Positions 46,364-55,108 are shown, numbered from the stretch's first letter. The stretch is 64,000 nucleotides of DNA from Vibrio sp. DW001 (GCF_029016285.1 NZ_CP091975.1:1798001-1862000); one strand, 5' to 3'. A program made the numbers and translations. Notes: a model not told the origin generated them from the letters alone.

Positions 46364-47245
46364 CTTTGTTTCTCCATTGTGGCAGGTCTGTTCAACACCG
46401 CCGGTTATTTAAAAGCGTTCGAACAGGAGAAAGTTTAAGTGACTTTGTAACCAAATATGTCACTTACTAGTCAAGCATAAGTTAATGTTTCATCATTTAA
46501 TCCAATATAATCAACGTATTAAATGATAGTTTTTGAGATGCTGCTTCCGTAAATCATTAGAAATATCAGAGCAACGTAAAATGACCGCCTAATGAATTGA
46601 CAGAAATAGGTCAATTAAACACATTCACTGTCGTTGACTTAAGCCTACAACGGATAGCGATGAGTTTGACAGTGCTAACAACGGGTGTAATGACCGCTGA
46701 AGCTCAGCTAGCTGAGTGCGTATTATGTATCTTATGTTAAATAGGAATTCTGGTACGAGGTATATATGGTTATTCGCCCACCGAATATAAATTAATGATA
46801 TAGGTTTGGATGTTTTTGCTCTTGACCCTCTGTGATGAAAATGCGTCGTTTCTATTCTATTTTATGCTTAACCTACTCTGGAGGTGCAGAAAGTTAAACG
46901 TAAAGTATTCTATTCACATTGCGTGATGTTCGGTACTAGAGTGTGGCTTGCGTCTTATTCCAATGGTTTACATGAGTGTTCCAACAACCCATTCGTCGGA
47001 AGCTCAAATAAAGATGCTGTTCTGTTCCCATTAACTTATTACTAAACCTTCAGGATAATTCGTATTTTGGAATGTCATAATGATGACTCTCCTAATATTT
47101 CTGAGCGACGTAAAACCTTATAGGGAAACTGGTTCATTCTAACCAATGCCAATTGGGAATAGATTGAATGTCATCGTTTCCATTATCAAGTCGTACCGCT
47201 ACGAGTATTGTTTCCCTTAATTGATATCAATAAGGGAAACTGTCG
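46364..47245. other. long intergenic region (about 880 bases) without a recognisable gene
   Basis: AT-rich DNA with many stop codons in all frames. It contains two copies of ATGACCGC (46581-46588 and 46690-46697), a perfect palindrome CTCAGCTAGCTGAG (46703-46716) and, at its right end, AGGGAAACTG repeats (47122-47131 and 47233-47242) plus a GGTT/AACC inverted repeat (47131-47144) that belong to the next gene's control region. The left and middle may be decayed sequence. Confidence 0.5.
47210..47240. promoter_or_regulatory. palindrome overlapping the ribosome-binding site of the PLP enzyme gene
   Basis: GTTTCCCTTA (47210-47219) and TAAGGGAAAC (47231-47240) flank TTGATATCAA, itself palindromic. 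The right arm includes the AAGGG ribosome site, 5 bases before the ATG at 47246. It could be an operator or an mRNA hairpin that hides the ribosome site. Confidence 0.6.
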
Positions 47246-48376
47246 ATGAAATATATCTGTATGAACTGTGCTTGTGAATACACACCCACCCTACGACTAA
47301 TTAAGTGTACATGCGGCTCTGCTCTATGGGTTAAACCGGAAACGTCATTCAATAAGAACGACTTAATTGAGCACGATTTAACGATATGGCGGTATTCCCG
47401 TTCTTTTCCGATAAGAGAACATGACACTCAGGTTTCGTTTAATGAGGCCATTACACCACTAGCGAAAGCAAAAGTATCGGGTGTTTCAATACTGGCCAAG
47501 ATGGATTCATTACAGCCAACCGGATCATTTAAAGACAGAGGTGCGGCACTTGTCATCAATTACCTCAAAAATCTGGGTATAAAAAGTATTGCCGAAGATT
47601 CAAGTGGTAATGGCGGTAGCGCCTATGCTGGTTACGCTGCGAAAGGGAAAATCGAGTGCAACATATTTGTACCTGCGGGCACATCTCTTGGCAAAACCAC
47701 ACAAACTAGAATGTACGGTGCAAATTGTATTGAAGTTAAAGGTACGCGAGAAGACGCTGCCCAAGCCGCAATAAACAGTTTTAAAACACACGGTAGTTAC
47801 TATGTTGGTCATAACTGGCATCCACTCTTTATTGAAGGCGTAAAGTCCATTGCTTATGAAATTTGGGAACAGTGTGGATATAAAGCCCCCGATAATTTTG
47901 TGGCACCTGTTAGCAACGGAAGCCTATTAGCGGGCGCCTATTTAGGTTTCTCTGAATTACTTAGAAGTGGAGAAATAGATAAATTACCTCGTTTATTTGG
48001 GATTCAGAGCGAAGGTATTCAACCATTTGTCCAAGTATTCAATGGCAAGGAAATTAAAACTATCTCTATGAGTACGATCGCTGAAGGCATCAAGATTCAG
48101 CGCTCTTCTCGCCTGAATGAAGTAATTGAATTTGTACGAACTTCTAAAGGCCGTTTTATCAGTGTCAGTGATCACGAGATTAAAGTAGCTCTAAAAGAAA
48201 TGGGCAAGCAAGGTTTTTTCATCGAGCCTACATCAGCTGCAGCATTTGCTGGTATTGCTGTTCTTTTAGACCGTGGAGACATTGGCAAAGAAGACTTAAC
48301 AGTAGGCGTGATAACCGGTAATGGCCTTAAGACGACGAGTGCCATCCAACAGTTACTTAATGAAACCACAGATTAA
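47246..48376 (+). CDS. threonine synthase-like PLP enzyme with N-terminal zinc ribbon
   Basis: A 376-residue fold-type II pyridoxal-phosphate enzyme. An N-terminal zinc ribbon (Cys5, Cys8, Cys21, Cys23) is followed by the catalytic domain with the PLP lysine Lys96 in PTGSFKDRG, the substrate/phosphate loop SSGNGGSAYAGYAA and the C-terminal GVITGNGLKTTS. Relatives include zinc-ribbon threonine synthases and cysteate synthase-type enzymes. It is unlikely to be the housekeeping ThrC, which in vibrios belongs to thrABC; the RidA gene 10 bases downstream suggests that the reaction releases a reactive enamine, as in beta- or gamma-elimination of an amino acid. Substrate is unknown. The start is overlapped by a palindrome. 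Confidence 0.82.
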   Translation: MKYICMNCACEYTPTLRLIKCTCGSALWVKPETSFNKNDLIEHDLTIWRYSRSFPIREHDTQVSFNEAITPLAKAKVSGVSILAKMDSLQPTGSFKDRGAALVINYLKNLGIKSIAEDSSGNGGSAYAGYAAKGKIECNIFVPAGTSLGKTTQTRMYGANCIEVKGTREDAAQAAINSFKTHGSYYVGHNWHPLFIEGVKSIAYEIWEQCGYKAPDNFVAPVSNGSLLAGAYLGFSELLRSGEIDKLPRLFGIQSEGIQPFVQVFNGKEIKTISMSTIAEGIKIQRSSRLNEVIEFVRTSKGRFISVSDHEIKVALKEMGKQGFFIEPTSAAAFAGIAVLLDRGDIGKEDLTVGVITGNGLKTTSAIQQLLNETTD

Positions 48377-48386
48377 GGGGCAAACA

Positions 48387-48764
48387 ATGAAGTATATTCA
48401 AACGAATGATGCGTTAAAACCTGTTGGGCATTACTCTCAAGCGATTGTTCATAATGGGTTAGTCTACGTGTCGGGGCAATTGCCAATTAATCCGGATAGC
48501 GGTGAAAAAGTAACTGGTGATATCGAACTACAAACTCGCCAAATATTTGATAACTTGATTAAGATTCTTGATACAGCGGGAACGACTTTAGATCAAACCT
48601 TGAAGCTTGTCGTCTATATCTCGGATGTCCATTACTGGAGTGAAATTGATGCAATTTGTAGCGATTACTTTACAAACCATAAACCAGTGCGGACTATAGT
48701 GCCAACGCGTGGGCTTCATTTCGGTTTAGAGATTGAAGTGGACTGCATCGCGATATGCACGTAA
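48387..48764 (+). CDS. ridA: RidA family enamine/imine deaminase
   Basis: A 125-residue Rid protein that should hydrolyse enamine/imine products of PLP enzymes to ketoacids. It looks like the classical RidA subgroup: MKYIQTNDALKPVGHYSQAIVHNGLVYVSGQLP, the NLIKILDTAGTTLDQTLKLVVYISD helix-strand, VRTIVPTRGL with the key Arg, and EIEVDCIA, where Glu matches the E. coli catalytic Glu position. The start is the ATG at 48387, 10 bases after the PLP enzyme stop, with AAGGGGCAAACA. The gene's last 39 bases overlap the 3' end of the convergent LysR gene. The pairing suggests RidA protects the cell from this enzyme's own by-product. Confidence 0.87.
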   Translation: MKYIQTNDALKPVGHYSQAIVHNGLVYVSGQLPINPDSGEKVTGDIELQTRQIFDNLIKILDTAGTTLDQTLKLVVYISDVHYWSEIDAICSDYFTNHKPVRTIVPTRGLHFGLEIEVDCIAICT

Positions 48765-49613
48765 TAATAATGACTTGGTTGTCGCACTATCTGTGATAGT
48801 GGCTACCACCTTTTGTATTCGTTCTAGTCGATAGTTATTTTGCCTAACACAAATAGTTATTGGCCTGAAAAGAGGTTCAAGTTCATCATATTTGTGTATG
48901 TACTTTTCTTTTATTCGCAGTGCTCTCACAATAGAAAGTGGCACAAGTGCTGGTGCGGTGCCCTGTAATGATAACTGAGCCGCTGCCGTATAAGAGTCTA
49001 GCTGCATGACCGGTTGTATATTTAATTTTTCTAAAATCGCTGACTGATAGGTGTTTGCGCCGTTACTTAGGTCTGTGGTGATTAAAGTGTTAGGTAACGA
49101 TTTCAAGGGCAAGTTACTCACGATATAGAACGGCTCATCAAAAAGGTGAAAAGTGAGTAAGCCATGGCTAGGAGGTAAGTAACCAGCACATAATCCTAGT
49201 ATGGCTTTACCTGATTTAACATTTTCAACAATTCTTGGCGTATGATTTGTGGTAATAGTGAGATTTGAGTCGTCTTGAAAACATTTTGTTAAAGCCGAAC
49301 TGAAATGACCCGCAACGAGTGTTTCTGAACAATCCATACGAAGAAGTGTGTTGTTTTCCAGTACCTGTTGTTCATATATCTGCCCGCACAGTTCACTAAA
49401 CGTTGGGCCAACACTTTCAATTAACGCTTTAGCATCTGCGGTAAGCCGTACATAGCGCCCGTCCGGTTCTATCAGCTTCTTTCCAAGGCGTTTTTCTAGT
49501 TTCGTAATGCGTTTGCTAACAGCCGATTGGCTGATATACAGAATGCTTCCCGTGCGGTTCATGGTTTTTTCCTGACCAAGAACTAAAAGGGTTTCAATAC
49601 CTTCGAGCAACAT
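48726..49613 (-). CDS. LysR-type transcriptional regulator
   Basis: A 295-residue regulator with an N-terminal winged helix (MLLEGIETLLVLGQEKTMNR, then ILYISQSAVSKRITKLEKRLGKKLI, recognition helix about 25-45) and a periplasmic-binding-protein-like effector domain (about 85-290). It is convergent with the PLP enzyme-ridA pair and its last 39 bases lie within ridA on the other strand, so it is probably its dedicated regulator, although LysR genes are more often divergent. Effector might be the amino acid or its product. A LysR-type half-site pair (GGTT-N6-AACC, 47131-47144) lies upstream of the PLP gene. Confidence 0.85.
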   Translation of the reverse strand: MLLEGIETLLVLGQEKTMNRTGSILYISQSAVSKRITKLEKRLGKKLIEPDGRYVRLTADAKALIESVGPTFSELCGQIYEQQVLENNTLLRMDCSETLVAGHFSSALTKCFQDDSNLTITTNHTPRIVENVKSGKAILGLCAGYLPPSHGLLTFHLFDEPFYIVSNLPLKSLPNTLITTDLSNGANTYQSAILEKLNIQPVMQLDSYTAAAQLSLQGTAPALVPLSIVRALRIKEKYIHKYDELEPLFRPITICVRQNNYRLERIQKVVATITDSATTKSLLLRAYRDAVHFNL

Positions 49614-49712
49614 AATATTAACAATGAAAAAAAGGAATAATTCAAAAAGTTTATTCGTATTTTGCGTAGGTTACAATCATATTTTGGTTGGCATAATTGA
49701 ATATTTTCTAAA

Positions 49713-50942
49713 TTAGTTATTAACCACTACCCTGTTTCGACCCTCTCTTTTCGCAGTATAGAGAGCAGTATCTGCTCGTAATAAAAGTTGATTGCGAGAT
49801 TCATCGTTTCGATTCATCGCTACACCCATACTTGCCGTCACTGAATATTGATCGCTTAAATCCAGTGTCTCAATCGCTATTCTCAATTTCTCTGCCAGGC
49901 TGCTAGCACCTACCAGTTCAGTATTCGGACAAATCACCAGAAACTCTTCACCGCCCCAGCGTCCAACAATATCCACTTTGCGTACAGTTTCCTTTAGCGC
50001 CTTCGCTACCGCAACCAGCGTGTCATCTCCCGCCTGGTGTCCCCAACTATCATTAATTGATTTAAAATAGTCCAAGTCGATAAGAATAACTGAGAACTTA
50101 TGAGGGTACCGGTTGGAGCAGTTAGTTTCTTCAGTTAATACTTGATCTAACCTATGTCTGTTAGATATTTGAGTCAGCGCATCCGTCACCGAATAGTGCT
50201 TAAGTTTCTTTTCTAGCTCGACTTTCTTGGTTACATCTTCAATTACCGCCTGCATCGCAGGCTCACCATCCCACTCAATTCTATTATCGTAAACACTGAA
50301 ATAGCGTTTTTTTCCATCGAAACAAATATTTTCAAGTACCGTATTTACCCCCTGAGCCTTGCCACTAATTATGTCGGCGTATTGCTGTCGTGCAAAATCA
50401 TGTTCATCTTCCGGGATGAAGTCCATGAGACTCACGTTGTTGAGTACATATTCTATTGATGGAGCGTGCATTAAGTCGACCCATGCCTGATTGACCATCA
50501 CCGGTATAAAGTTCTTGTGAACCGTTATACCTTGTCCTGAAGTCGTAATCAGCCTCTTGTATTTGCGCTCATTTTCTTTCAATTGCTGGTGAGCTTTCTC
50601 AACGATTGACATATCAATAACGGTAACTTGGATAGCGGGTTCCCCTTCCCATTCAATCACGTGATCGATAGTAAATACTGTGAAGGTACGGCCATTACGA
50701 TCAATGTTTTTAAATGTTCTACCGCGGGGAGTCATTTTGCCACTTATCTGTAGGTAGTAGTTGTCACGGGCGGCTTGATGAAATTCAGGGTCAATAAAAT
50801 CCAGAAATGAGCCAATACTACTCATTAACTCCGTCGCCGAATTATACCCAAATATTCGTGCATAGTTGTCATCAACATAAACTGGCTCAAGGTCTTTGAG
50901 CACGATTACACCATAGGTTGAATCGATGGTTAATTCAGGCAT
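49713..50942 (-). CDS. PAS-PAS-GGDEF diguanylate cyclase
   Basis: A 409-residue cytoplasmic protein without membrane segments. Two consecutive PAS domains (about 1-115 and 120-240, each with the ARxxY/ARQQYADIISGK and NRIEWDGEPAMQAVIEDVT or RTFTVFTIDHVIEWEGEPAIQVTVIDMS C-terminal strands) precede a GGDEF domain with the catalytic signature GGEEF at 330-334. The inhibitory I-site RKVD is intact at 321-324, unlike the other two GGDEF proteins in this region, so product inhibition is expected. It likely senses a small ligand or redox change through PAS. The ATG at 50942 has GGAG 11 bases upstream. Confidence 0.88.
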   Translation of the reverse strand: MPELTIDSTYGVIVLKDLEPVYVDDNYARIFGYNSATELMSSIGSFLDFIDPEFHQAARDNYYLQISGKMTPRGRTFKNIDRNGRTFTVFTIDHVIEWEGEPAIQVTVIDMSIVEKAHQQLKENERKYKRLITTSGQGITVHKNFIPVMVNQAWVDLMHAPSIEYVLNNVSLMDFIPEDEHDFARQQYADIISGKAQGVNTVLENICFDGKKRYFSVYDNRIEWDGEPAMQAVIEDVTKKVELEKKLKHYSVTDALTQISNRHRLDQVLTEETNCSNRYPHKFSVILIDLDYFKSINDSWGHQAGDDTLVAVAKALKETVRKVDIVGRWGGEEFLVICPNTELVGASSLAEKLRIAIETLDLSDQYSVTASMGVAMNRNDESRNQLLLRADTALYTAKREGRNRVVVNN

Positions 50943-51301
50943 AAAGCTTACTACTCCAAAGAAGAGACGGTGTTACAGTTAGTTAATATACAGGTAGAAC
51001 TGTATGCCGCAACATATCCAAACATAAATCTATTTACTTCCTTTGTATTGTCGTTCGTTACCATACGAATTTCGGTGATTACAAATACATGATAGTCAAT
51101 CTCCAGTGACAAAGAGAGCATAGGCATCACACTACACTTTTTTTCATAAAACTCATTTTCGTGAGGACTAGCTTTGCGGCTATTATTTGCGTGTTAATGA
51201 GTCATATCGTCTCTCCAGGTTAACGTGCCCCCATACAACCTTTATGTTTTGCATTAGCATCACGCTGCTATTACATCCGTAATGTCTGAGGTCAATTCGT
51301 T
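50943..51301. other. intergenic region of about 360 bases
   Basis: I see no gene, RNA, or notable repeat here; it presumably holds the promoter of the PAS-GGDEF gene and the 3' end of the DUF938 transcript. Confidence 0.5.
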
Positions 51302-51886
51302 TTACTTCGCCCAAACCAACATGAAATTATTCGCAGGCATCGGTATTTTGGTAACCAATTCCATACCTTTAGCCCAAGAGACCAAGTCTTGAATGTCTCG
51401 AACACCTCCAAACCCTCTCTTTGTTAATGACTCGTCAAATTCTTGATTGCTACTGCTTGTGTGTTCACCATTGACCATCATTGGACCATATTGACAAAAA
51501 ACACCACCTTTAGGGAGGTTTTTTGCGATCATCCTCATCATCAATTGTGCATCTTTCTGTTGCATAATATGAGTCGTGTTTGCCGTGAATACAGCATCAA
51601 CTTCTATATTAGGCCAGCTATCCTGGCCAATTTTGAGCTCAATTGGATTGCTGATAATGACTGAACCAGACTCTGAGATCCATGCATTAATACTTAGATG
51701 GTTTTCGGGCATATCGCTGGTGTACCAACAATTAAGATTAGATATTTTAGGAGCAAGAAAAACGGCGTGTTGTCCCGTTCCTGAGCCGATCTCTAAAACG
51801 TTTTGACTGTTCTTAAAATAGATGGAAAGCTGTTCGAAGATGACCTGTTTGTTTCTTTCAAAGGACGGGCTAAAGCACTTAGACAT
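51302..51886 (-). CDS. DUF938 class I SAM-dependent methyltransferase-like protein
   Basis: A 194-residue protein with the Rossmann-type SAM-binding motif VLEIGSGTGQHAVFLAP (about 28-44) and the later FTANTTHIM and KGGVFCQYGPMMVNG segments that define DUF938. Substrate unknown. The ATG at 51886 has CAGGAATATAATT upstream, better than the longer frame from 51946, whose extra residues are not protein-like. It is co-directional with, and 35 bases apart from no further gene; the DUF3047 gene ends 94 bases upstream. Confidence 0.8.
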   Translation of the reverse strand: MSKCFSPSFERNKQVIFEQLSIYFKNSQNVLEIGSGTGQHAVFLAPKISNLNCWYTSDMPENHLSINAWISESGSVIISNPIELKIGQDSWPNIEVDAVFTANTTHIMQQKDAQLMMRMIAKNLPKGGVFCQYGPMMVNGEHTSSSNQEFDESLTKRGFGGVRDIQDLVSWAKGMELVTKIPMPANNFMLVWAK

Positions 51887-51980
51887 AATTATATTCCTGA
51901 TTGTTTCTGAATAAGTATAAACGGTACTCTTTAGCAAACGAAACATCGACTTTTGTCACACAACGTAATGAAAGTAGCGT

Positions 51981-52646
51981 TTAATTGGAACTGAATATTA
52001 TATTGCCGTAGTAGGATTCTGCGTTGCTCCCGCTGTTATCTGTATCCGTCATAATGGCGACCATGTCTATATATCTATAGGCATTTAAGTTCGATTTCTC
52101 GCTCCCTTTATCCCCAAAGTAATCGATCAAATCATTGTATACATTTCGTTTTTCATTGTACCAATGTCCTAATTGAGCTCCCTGCCCTCTAACCGCGATC
52201 ATTTGGACACTTGATCCAGTAAACGCGTTATCCCAAACCTGCCCCTGATTTTGATTGCTTGACCAAACATAGCTTATCGATTTTGTTGTCCAGAGCATTA
52301 ATCCGCCATCGATAACCACATAAACCCTAGCGACGTAATCATCACCTTCCTTGTCATGCTCGTTCAATAATGGCAGTTTACTTTCTGTTAACCAGCTCCA
52401 GTTCATATAAGGCGTTATGAGTAGGTCAATTTTCTTTTTCAAAACAAGGCCCGATGCCGAATTGTTACTTATTGCTTTTAAAGCAATGTGGTCTTTATAG
52501 GTAAGTACGTTATACGTTGATTCGCCGGAAATGACTTCGTGTTCCCACTGTTGAATACCATTGTCATTTAATGATGTTAAGTTTAAAGAGGCACCGGCAC
52601 ACAAAGATGTCCCTAAACTGATGAACAAAGCGATAGATCTAACCAT
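51981..52646 (-). CDS. DUF3047 family secreted protein
   Basis: A 221-residue protein with a signal peptide (MVRSIALFISLGTSLCAGA). The mature part is rich in Trp, Tyr and Asn (PYMNWSWLTES, LMLWTTKSISYVWSSNQNQG, YYGNIIFSSN) and carries the YVARVYVVIDGG strand and DMVAIMTDTDNSGS ending typical of the DUF3047 fold, a beta-sandwich of unknown function. An unassigned polysaccharide-binding or envelope role is conceivable. The start is the ATG at 52646 with GGAGA 8 bases before; a GTG at 52658 is also in frame. Monocistronic. Confidence 0.78.
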   Translation of the reverse strand: MVRSIALFISLGTSLCAGASLNLTSLNDNGIQQWEHEVISGESTYNVLTYKDHIALKAISNNSASGLVLKKKIDLLITPYMNWSWLTESKLPLLNEHDKEGDDYVARVYVVIDGGLMLWTTKSISYVWSSNQNQGQVWDNAFTGSSVQMIAVRGQGAQLGHWYNEKRNVYNDLIDYFGDKGSEKSNLNAYRYIDMVAIMTDTDNSGSNAESYYGNIIFSSN

Positions 52647-52732
52647 TCCATTCTCCACTTGCTGCCATTCGATACATTTTAAATAAGTAATAAAAATCAG
52701 TCTTAAAGACCCATTTCAAGGCCGATTTTTTA

Positions 52733-52930
52733 TTAAAATGCCTCATCTTCATTATAAACACTGACAACATGGTCACCATTCACAGTTTCAGATATCAAAA
52801 AAACGATGGGCTTACAGCATACTTGACAGTCTTCAATATACTGTTGATTTACGTCCGTGGAATCGACTAGAACATCAATTAATTCAGCACAGTATGGGCA
52901 TACTATAGATTTTTCAAGTAGTTGATCCAT
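52733..52930 (-). CDS. CPXCG-type cysteine-rich small protein
   Basis: A 65-residue protein with two zinc-binding CxxC pairs (VCPYCAELIDVLVD and DCQVCCKPIVFLI) as in the small CPXCG protein family. It is likely to bind one zinc ion and act in the cytoplasm; no function is known to me. The ATG follows GAGGGATTTCAAA. It is on the minus strand, 86 bases upstream of the DUF3047 gene, and divergent from the sugar dehydrogenase gene. Confidence 0.82.
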   Translation of the reverse strand: MDQLLEKSIVCPYCAELIDVLVDSTDVNQQYIEDCQVCCKPIVFLISETVNGDHVVSVYNEDEAF

Positions 52931-53115
52931 TTTGAAATCCCTCGAAATACGCTGAAATTGATAGTGCCGCAGTTACGCGATTACTATTATTAAGATTTAA
53001 TTGAATTTATCCTCTTCGCACGATGAAATCAAAGAATAACCAAAAATGTTACATGTACTAACGAGAGTTGAACGCTAAACTTAATAATAATCCACTCGAT
53101 ATTTCAGGCTGATAG

Positions 53116-54192
53116 ATGAAAATAACCCATCAAATAAAGGTATCAATGCTTGTCGTGCTAATGGCGAATACTGTACACGCGTATGAAGTAGAAAAGGTGA
53201 GCAGCGGACTAATCATACCATGGGGACTGGCTTATATAGACGACAACACTATGCTCATAACTGAGAGAAATGGTGCAATCAAAAGGCTCAACCTGTTAAC
53301 CGGTGAACATAAGACTTTGGCTGAGATTCCAAATGTTTGGGCGAAAGGACAAGGTGGACTTTTAGACATCGCACTATCCCCCTTCGATGACAACAAAATA
53401 TACGTTACGTACAGTAAAGAGAACAATAACAAAGGCATCTTAACCCTTGCATCAGCGACTTACCGGAACGGGTTATTATCAGATTGGAAGGATATATTTG
53501 TTTCAATATCCCAAACTGACACTAATAGACATTTCGGCAGCCGAATTACGTTTGATAATAATAGTCTCTACCTTTCAATCGGTGACCGTGGTGAACGAGA
53601 AAATGGTCAGAACACCCTAAATCATGCCGGCTCAATCTTACGTTTGTATCCGGATGGTAGTACGCCTCCAGATAACCCGTTTGTCAGCAACGAAAATGCA
53701 CTAGACGAAATATGGAGTTACGGACATCGCAACCCACAAGGATTATTCTTCGATCATAAGACCGAACAGCTCTGGTCAATTGAGCACGGGCCACGTGGTG
53801 GAGATGAAATTAACTTAATCAAAGAAGGTGCCAATTATGGATGGCCAATTACCTCACACGGTAAGGAATATTGGGGTCCAATGAATGTTGGTGAAGCGAC
53901 TGAAAAAGAAGATATTGAATCACCTATTAAGGTATATATTCCTTCAATCGCTCCAAGTAGTTTGGTCTTGTATCGAGGTGATACGTTTCCGGAGTTAAAA
54001 GGCAAATTACTATCTGGTGCGCTTAAGTTGACGCATATCAATGTCGTCACACTCAATAAGGACGGTGACGATATCGCTGAAGACCGAATCCTATTAAATC
54101 TTGGTGAACGAATCAGAGACATTGAGGTGTCCCCTAACGGAGAGATTTTCTTCAGTACTGATTCTGGTCATATCTACAAGCTCAAGAGGTGA
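53116..54192 (+). CDS. PQQ-dependent aldose sugar dehydrogenase, soluble (YliI/Asd type)
   Basis: A 358-residue periplasmic protein with a signal peptide (MKITHQIKVSMLVVLMANTV, cleavage after about 22). The mature part is a six-bladed propeller: WGLAYIDDNTMLITERNGAIKRL, GQGGLLDIALSP, RHFGSRITFD, LSIGDRGERENGQN, SILRLYPDGSTPPDNPF and EIWSYGHRNPQGLFFD..IEHGPRGGDEINL are the family's conserved blade-and-PQQ/Ca motifs. Relatives oxidise aldose sugars with PQQ. No PQQ biosynthesis genes lie in the window, so PQQ would be made elsewhere or scavenged. Convergent with the HAD gene. Confidence 0.88.
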   Translation: MKITHQIKVSMLVVLMANTVHAYEVEKVSSGLIIPWGLAYIDDNTMLITERNGAIKRLNLLTGEHKTLAEIPNVWAKGQGGLLDIALSPFDDNKIYVTYSKENNNKGILTLASATYRNGLLSDWKDIFVSISQTDTNRHFGSRITFDNNSLYLSIGDRGERENGQNTLNHAGSILRLYPDGSTPPDNPFVSNENALDEIWSYGHRNPQGLFFDHKTEQLWSIEHGPRGGDEINLIKEGANYGWPITSHGKEYWGPMNVGEATEKEDIESPIKVYIPSIAPSSLVLYRGDTFPELKGKLLSGALKLTHINVVTLNKDGDDIAEDRILLNLGERIRDIEVSPNGEIFFSTDSGHIYKLKR

Positions 54193-54196
54193 CAAT

Positions 54197-54210
54197 GTTA
54201 TAGCTATAAC
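54197..54210. other. 14-bp palindrome between convergent genes
   Basis: GTTATAGCTATAAC lies between the sugar dehydrogenase stop and the HAD phosphatase stop. Possibly part of a weak terminator; no T-run follows. Confidence 0.4.
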
Positions 54211-54216
54211 TCTCTA

Positions 54217-54867
54217 CTAAAGATACTCAGCGACGACCCCTACAACCTCGTCTAGGTGACCAACGATATGATTTGCGATGTCAAACTCTTTGGATGCCTG
54301 CTCAGGTATGGCTATTGTGGTTATTTTTGCGCAAACAGCAGATCTTACTCCGGTGATACTATCTTCTAAAGCAATGGCACTGTTAGTGGAGACACCTAAC
54401 AGACGGCATACCTCCAAATATACATCAGGTAAAGGTTTTCCGTATTCAACATCATCAGCGCTTAGTGTAAGTTCAAAGACATCCATTATATCCAACTTCT
54501 CTAGAACCGCGGATATGATCGGATAACTGGATGAGGTTGCTAATGCAATGCGGCACCCTTTCTTCTGTAGGAAGTCAATTAACGTATAGATCCCTTCTCG
54601 GGCCGTCGCTCGTTGACATATTAAAGCGGCCGTCTTTTGCAAAAGAGAACTGGTGAATACGTTTTGATCAACCGTTAAGTTAAAACGTTCGATCCAAAAT
54701 GCGGCAATATCATCTATACGCTTACCCATTGTATATAGAATGCATTCTTCTTCAGTTATATTGATACCAAGCTGTTCCAACAACTCTATTTGAGCTTTAC
54801 GCCAATGCGGTTCGGAATCAAGCAACACGCCGTCCATATCAAAAATAAATAATTCTTTTCTGTACAT
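54217..54867 (-). CDS. HAD family sugar phosphatase (HxpB/YniC-like)
   Basis: A 216-residue haloacid dehalogenase hydrolase with catalytic Asp10 and Asp12 in FDMDGVLLDSEP, motif II LATSSS, motif III KPLPDVYLEV and motif IV ALEDSITGVRSA. The cap is a helical C1 type as in the beta-phosphoglucomutase and YniC/hexitol-phosphatase family, so a sugar or sugar-alcohol phosphate is the likely substrate; the exact one cannot be read from sequence. The ATG follows TTAACAGAGGTTAC. It is convergent with the sugar dehydrogenase gene. Confidence 0.85.
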   Translation of the reverse strand: MYRKELFIFDMDGVLLDSEPHWRKAQIELLEQLGINITEEECILYTMGKRIDDIAAFWIERFNLTVDQNVFTSSLLQKTAALICQRATAREGIYTLIDFLQKKGCRIALATSSSYPIISAVLEKLDIMDVFELTLSADDVEYGKPLPDVYLEVCRLLGVSTNSAIALEDSITGVRSAVCAKITTIAIPEQASKEFDIANHIVGHLDEVVGVVAEYL

Positions 54868-55068
54868 GTAACCTCTGTTAAAAAACTTACCGTTGAGCGG
54901 TTATTTATATTGGTTTTATTTTAACGGAGTTGATCAAAAAAAGCTTGAAATTCAAGAGACGCTAACTTATTTTTTTTGCACGAATTTGCAATGCTTAACG
55001 TCAATCATCTAAAAGAAAATAGCCATATAAGTGACAGGGTAACCTAGAGTCGGCTGTAATTAGAATGC

Positions 55069-55094
55069 CTGCAGCCCTAAATTAAAGGCTGCAG
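55069..55094 (-). terminator. hairpin after the hypothetical gene at 55109
   Basis: CTGCAGCC and GGCTGCAG, a perfect 8-bp inverted repeat with a 10-nt loop, 15 bases beyond the stop. It is not followed by a T-run. Confidence 0.5.
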
Positions 55095-55108
55095 ATTTAC
55101 TTAAGACA

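Noticed and set aside
46640..46745. Possible integron attC or VCR-like element
   Set aside because: TAAC and GTTA sequences occur, but no imperfect palindromic attC structure or VCR core is recognisable.
55031..55043. GTGACAGGGTAAC as a second matS site
   Set aside because: It deviates from GTGACRNYGTCAC at two defined positions (the Y and the second half).
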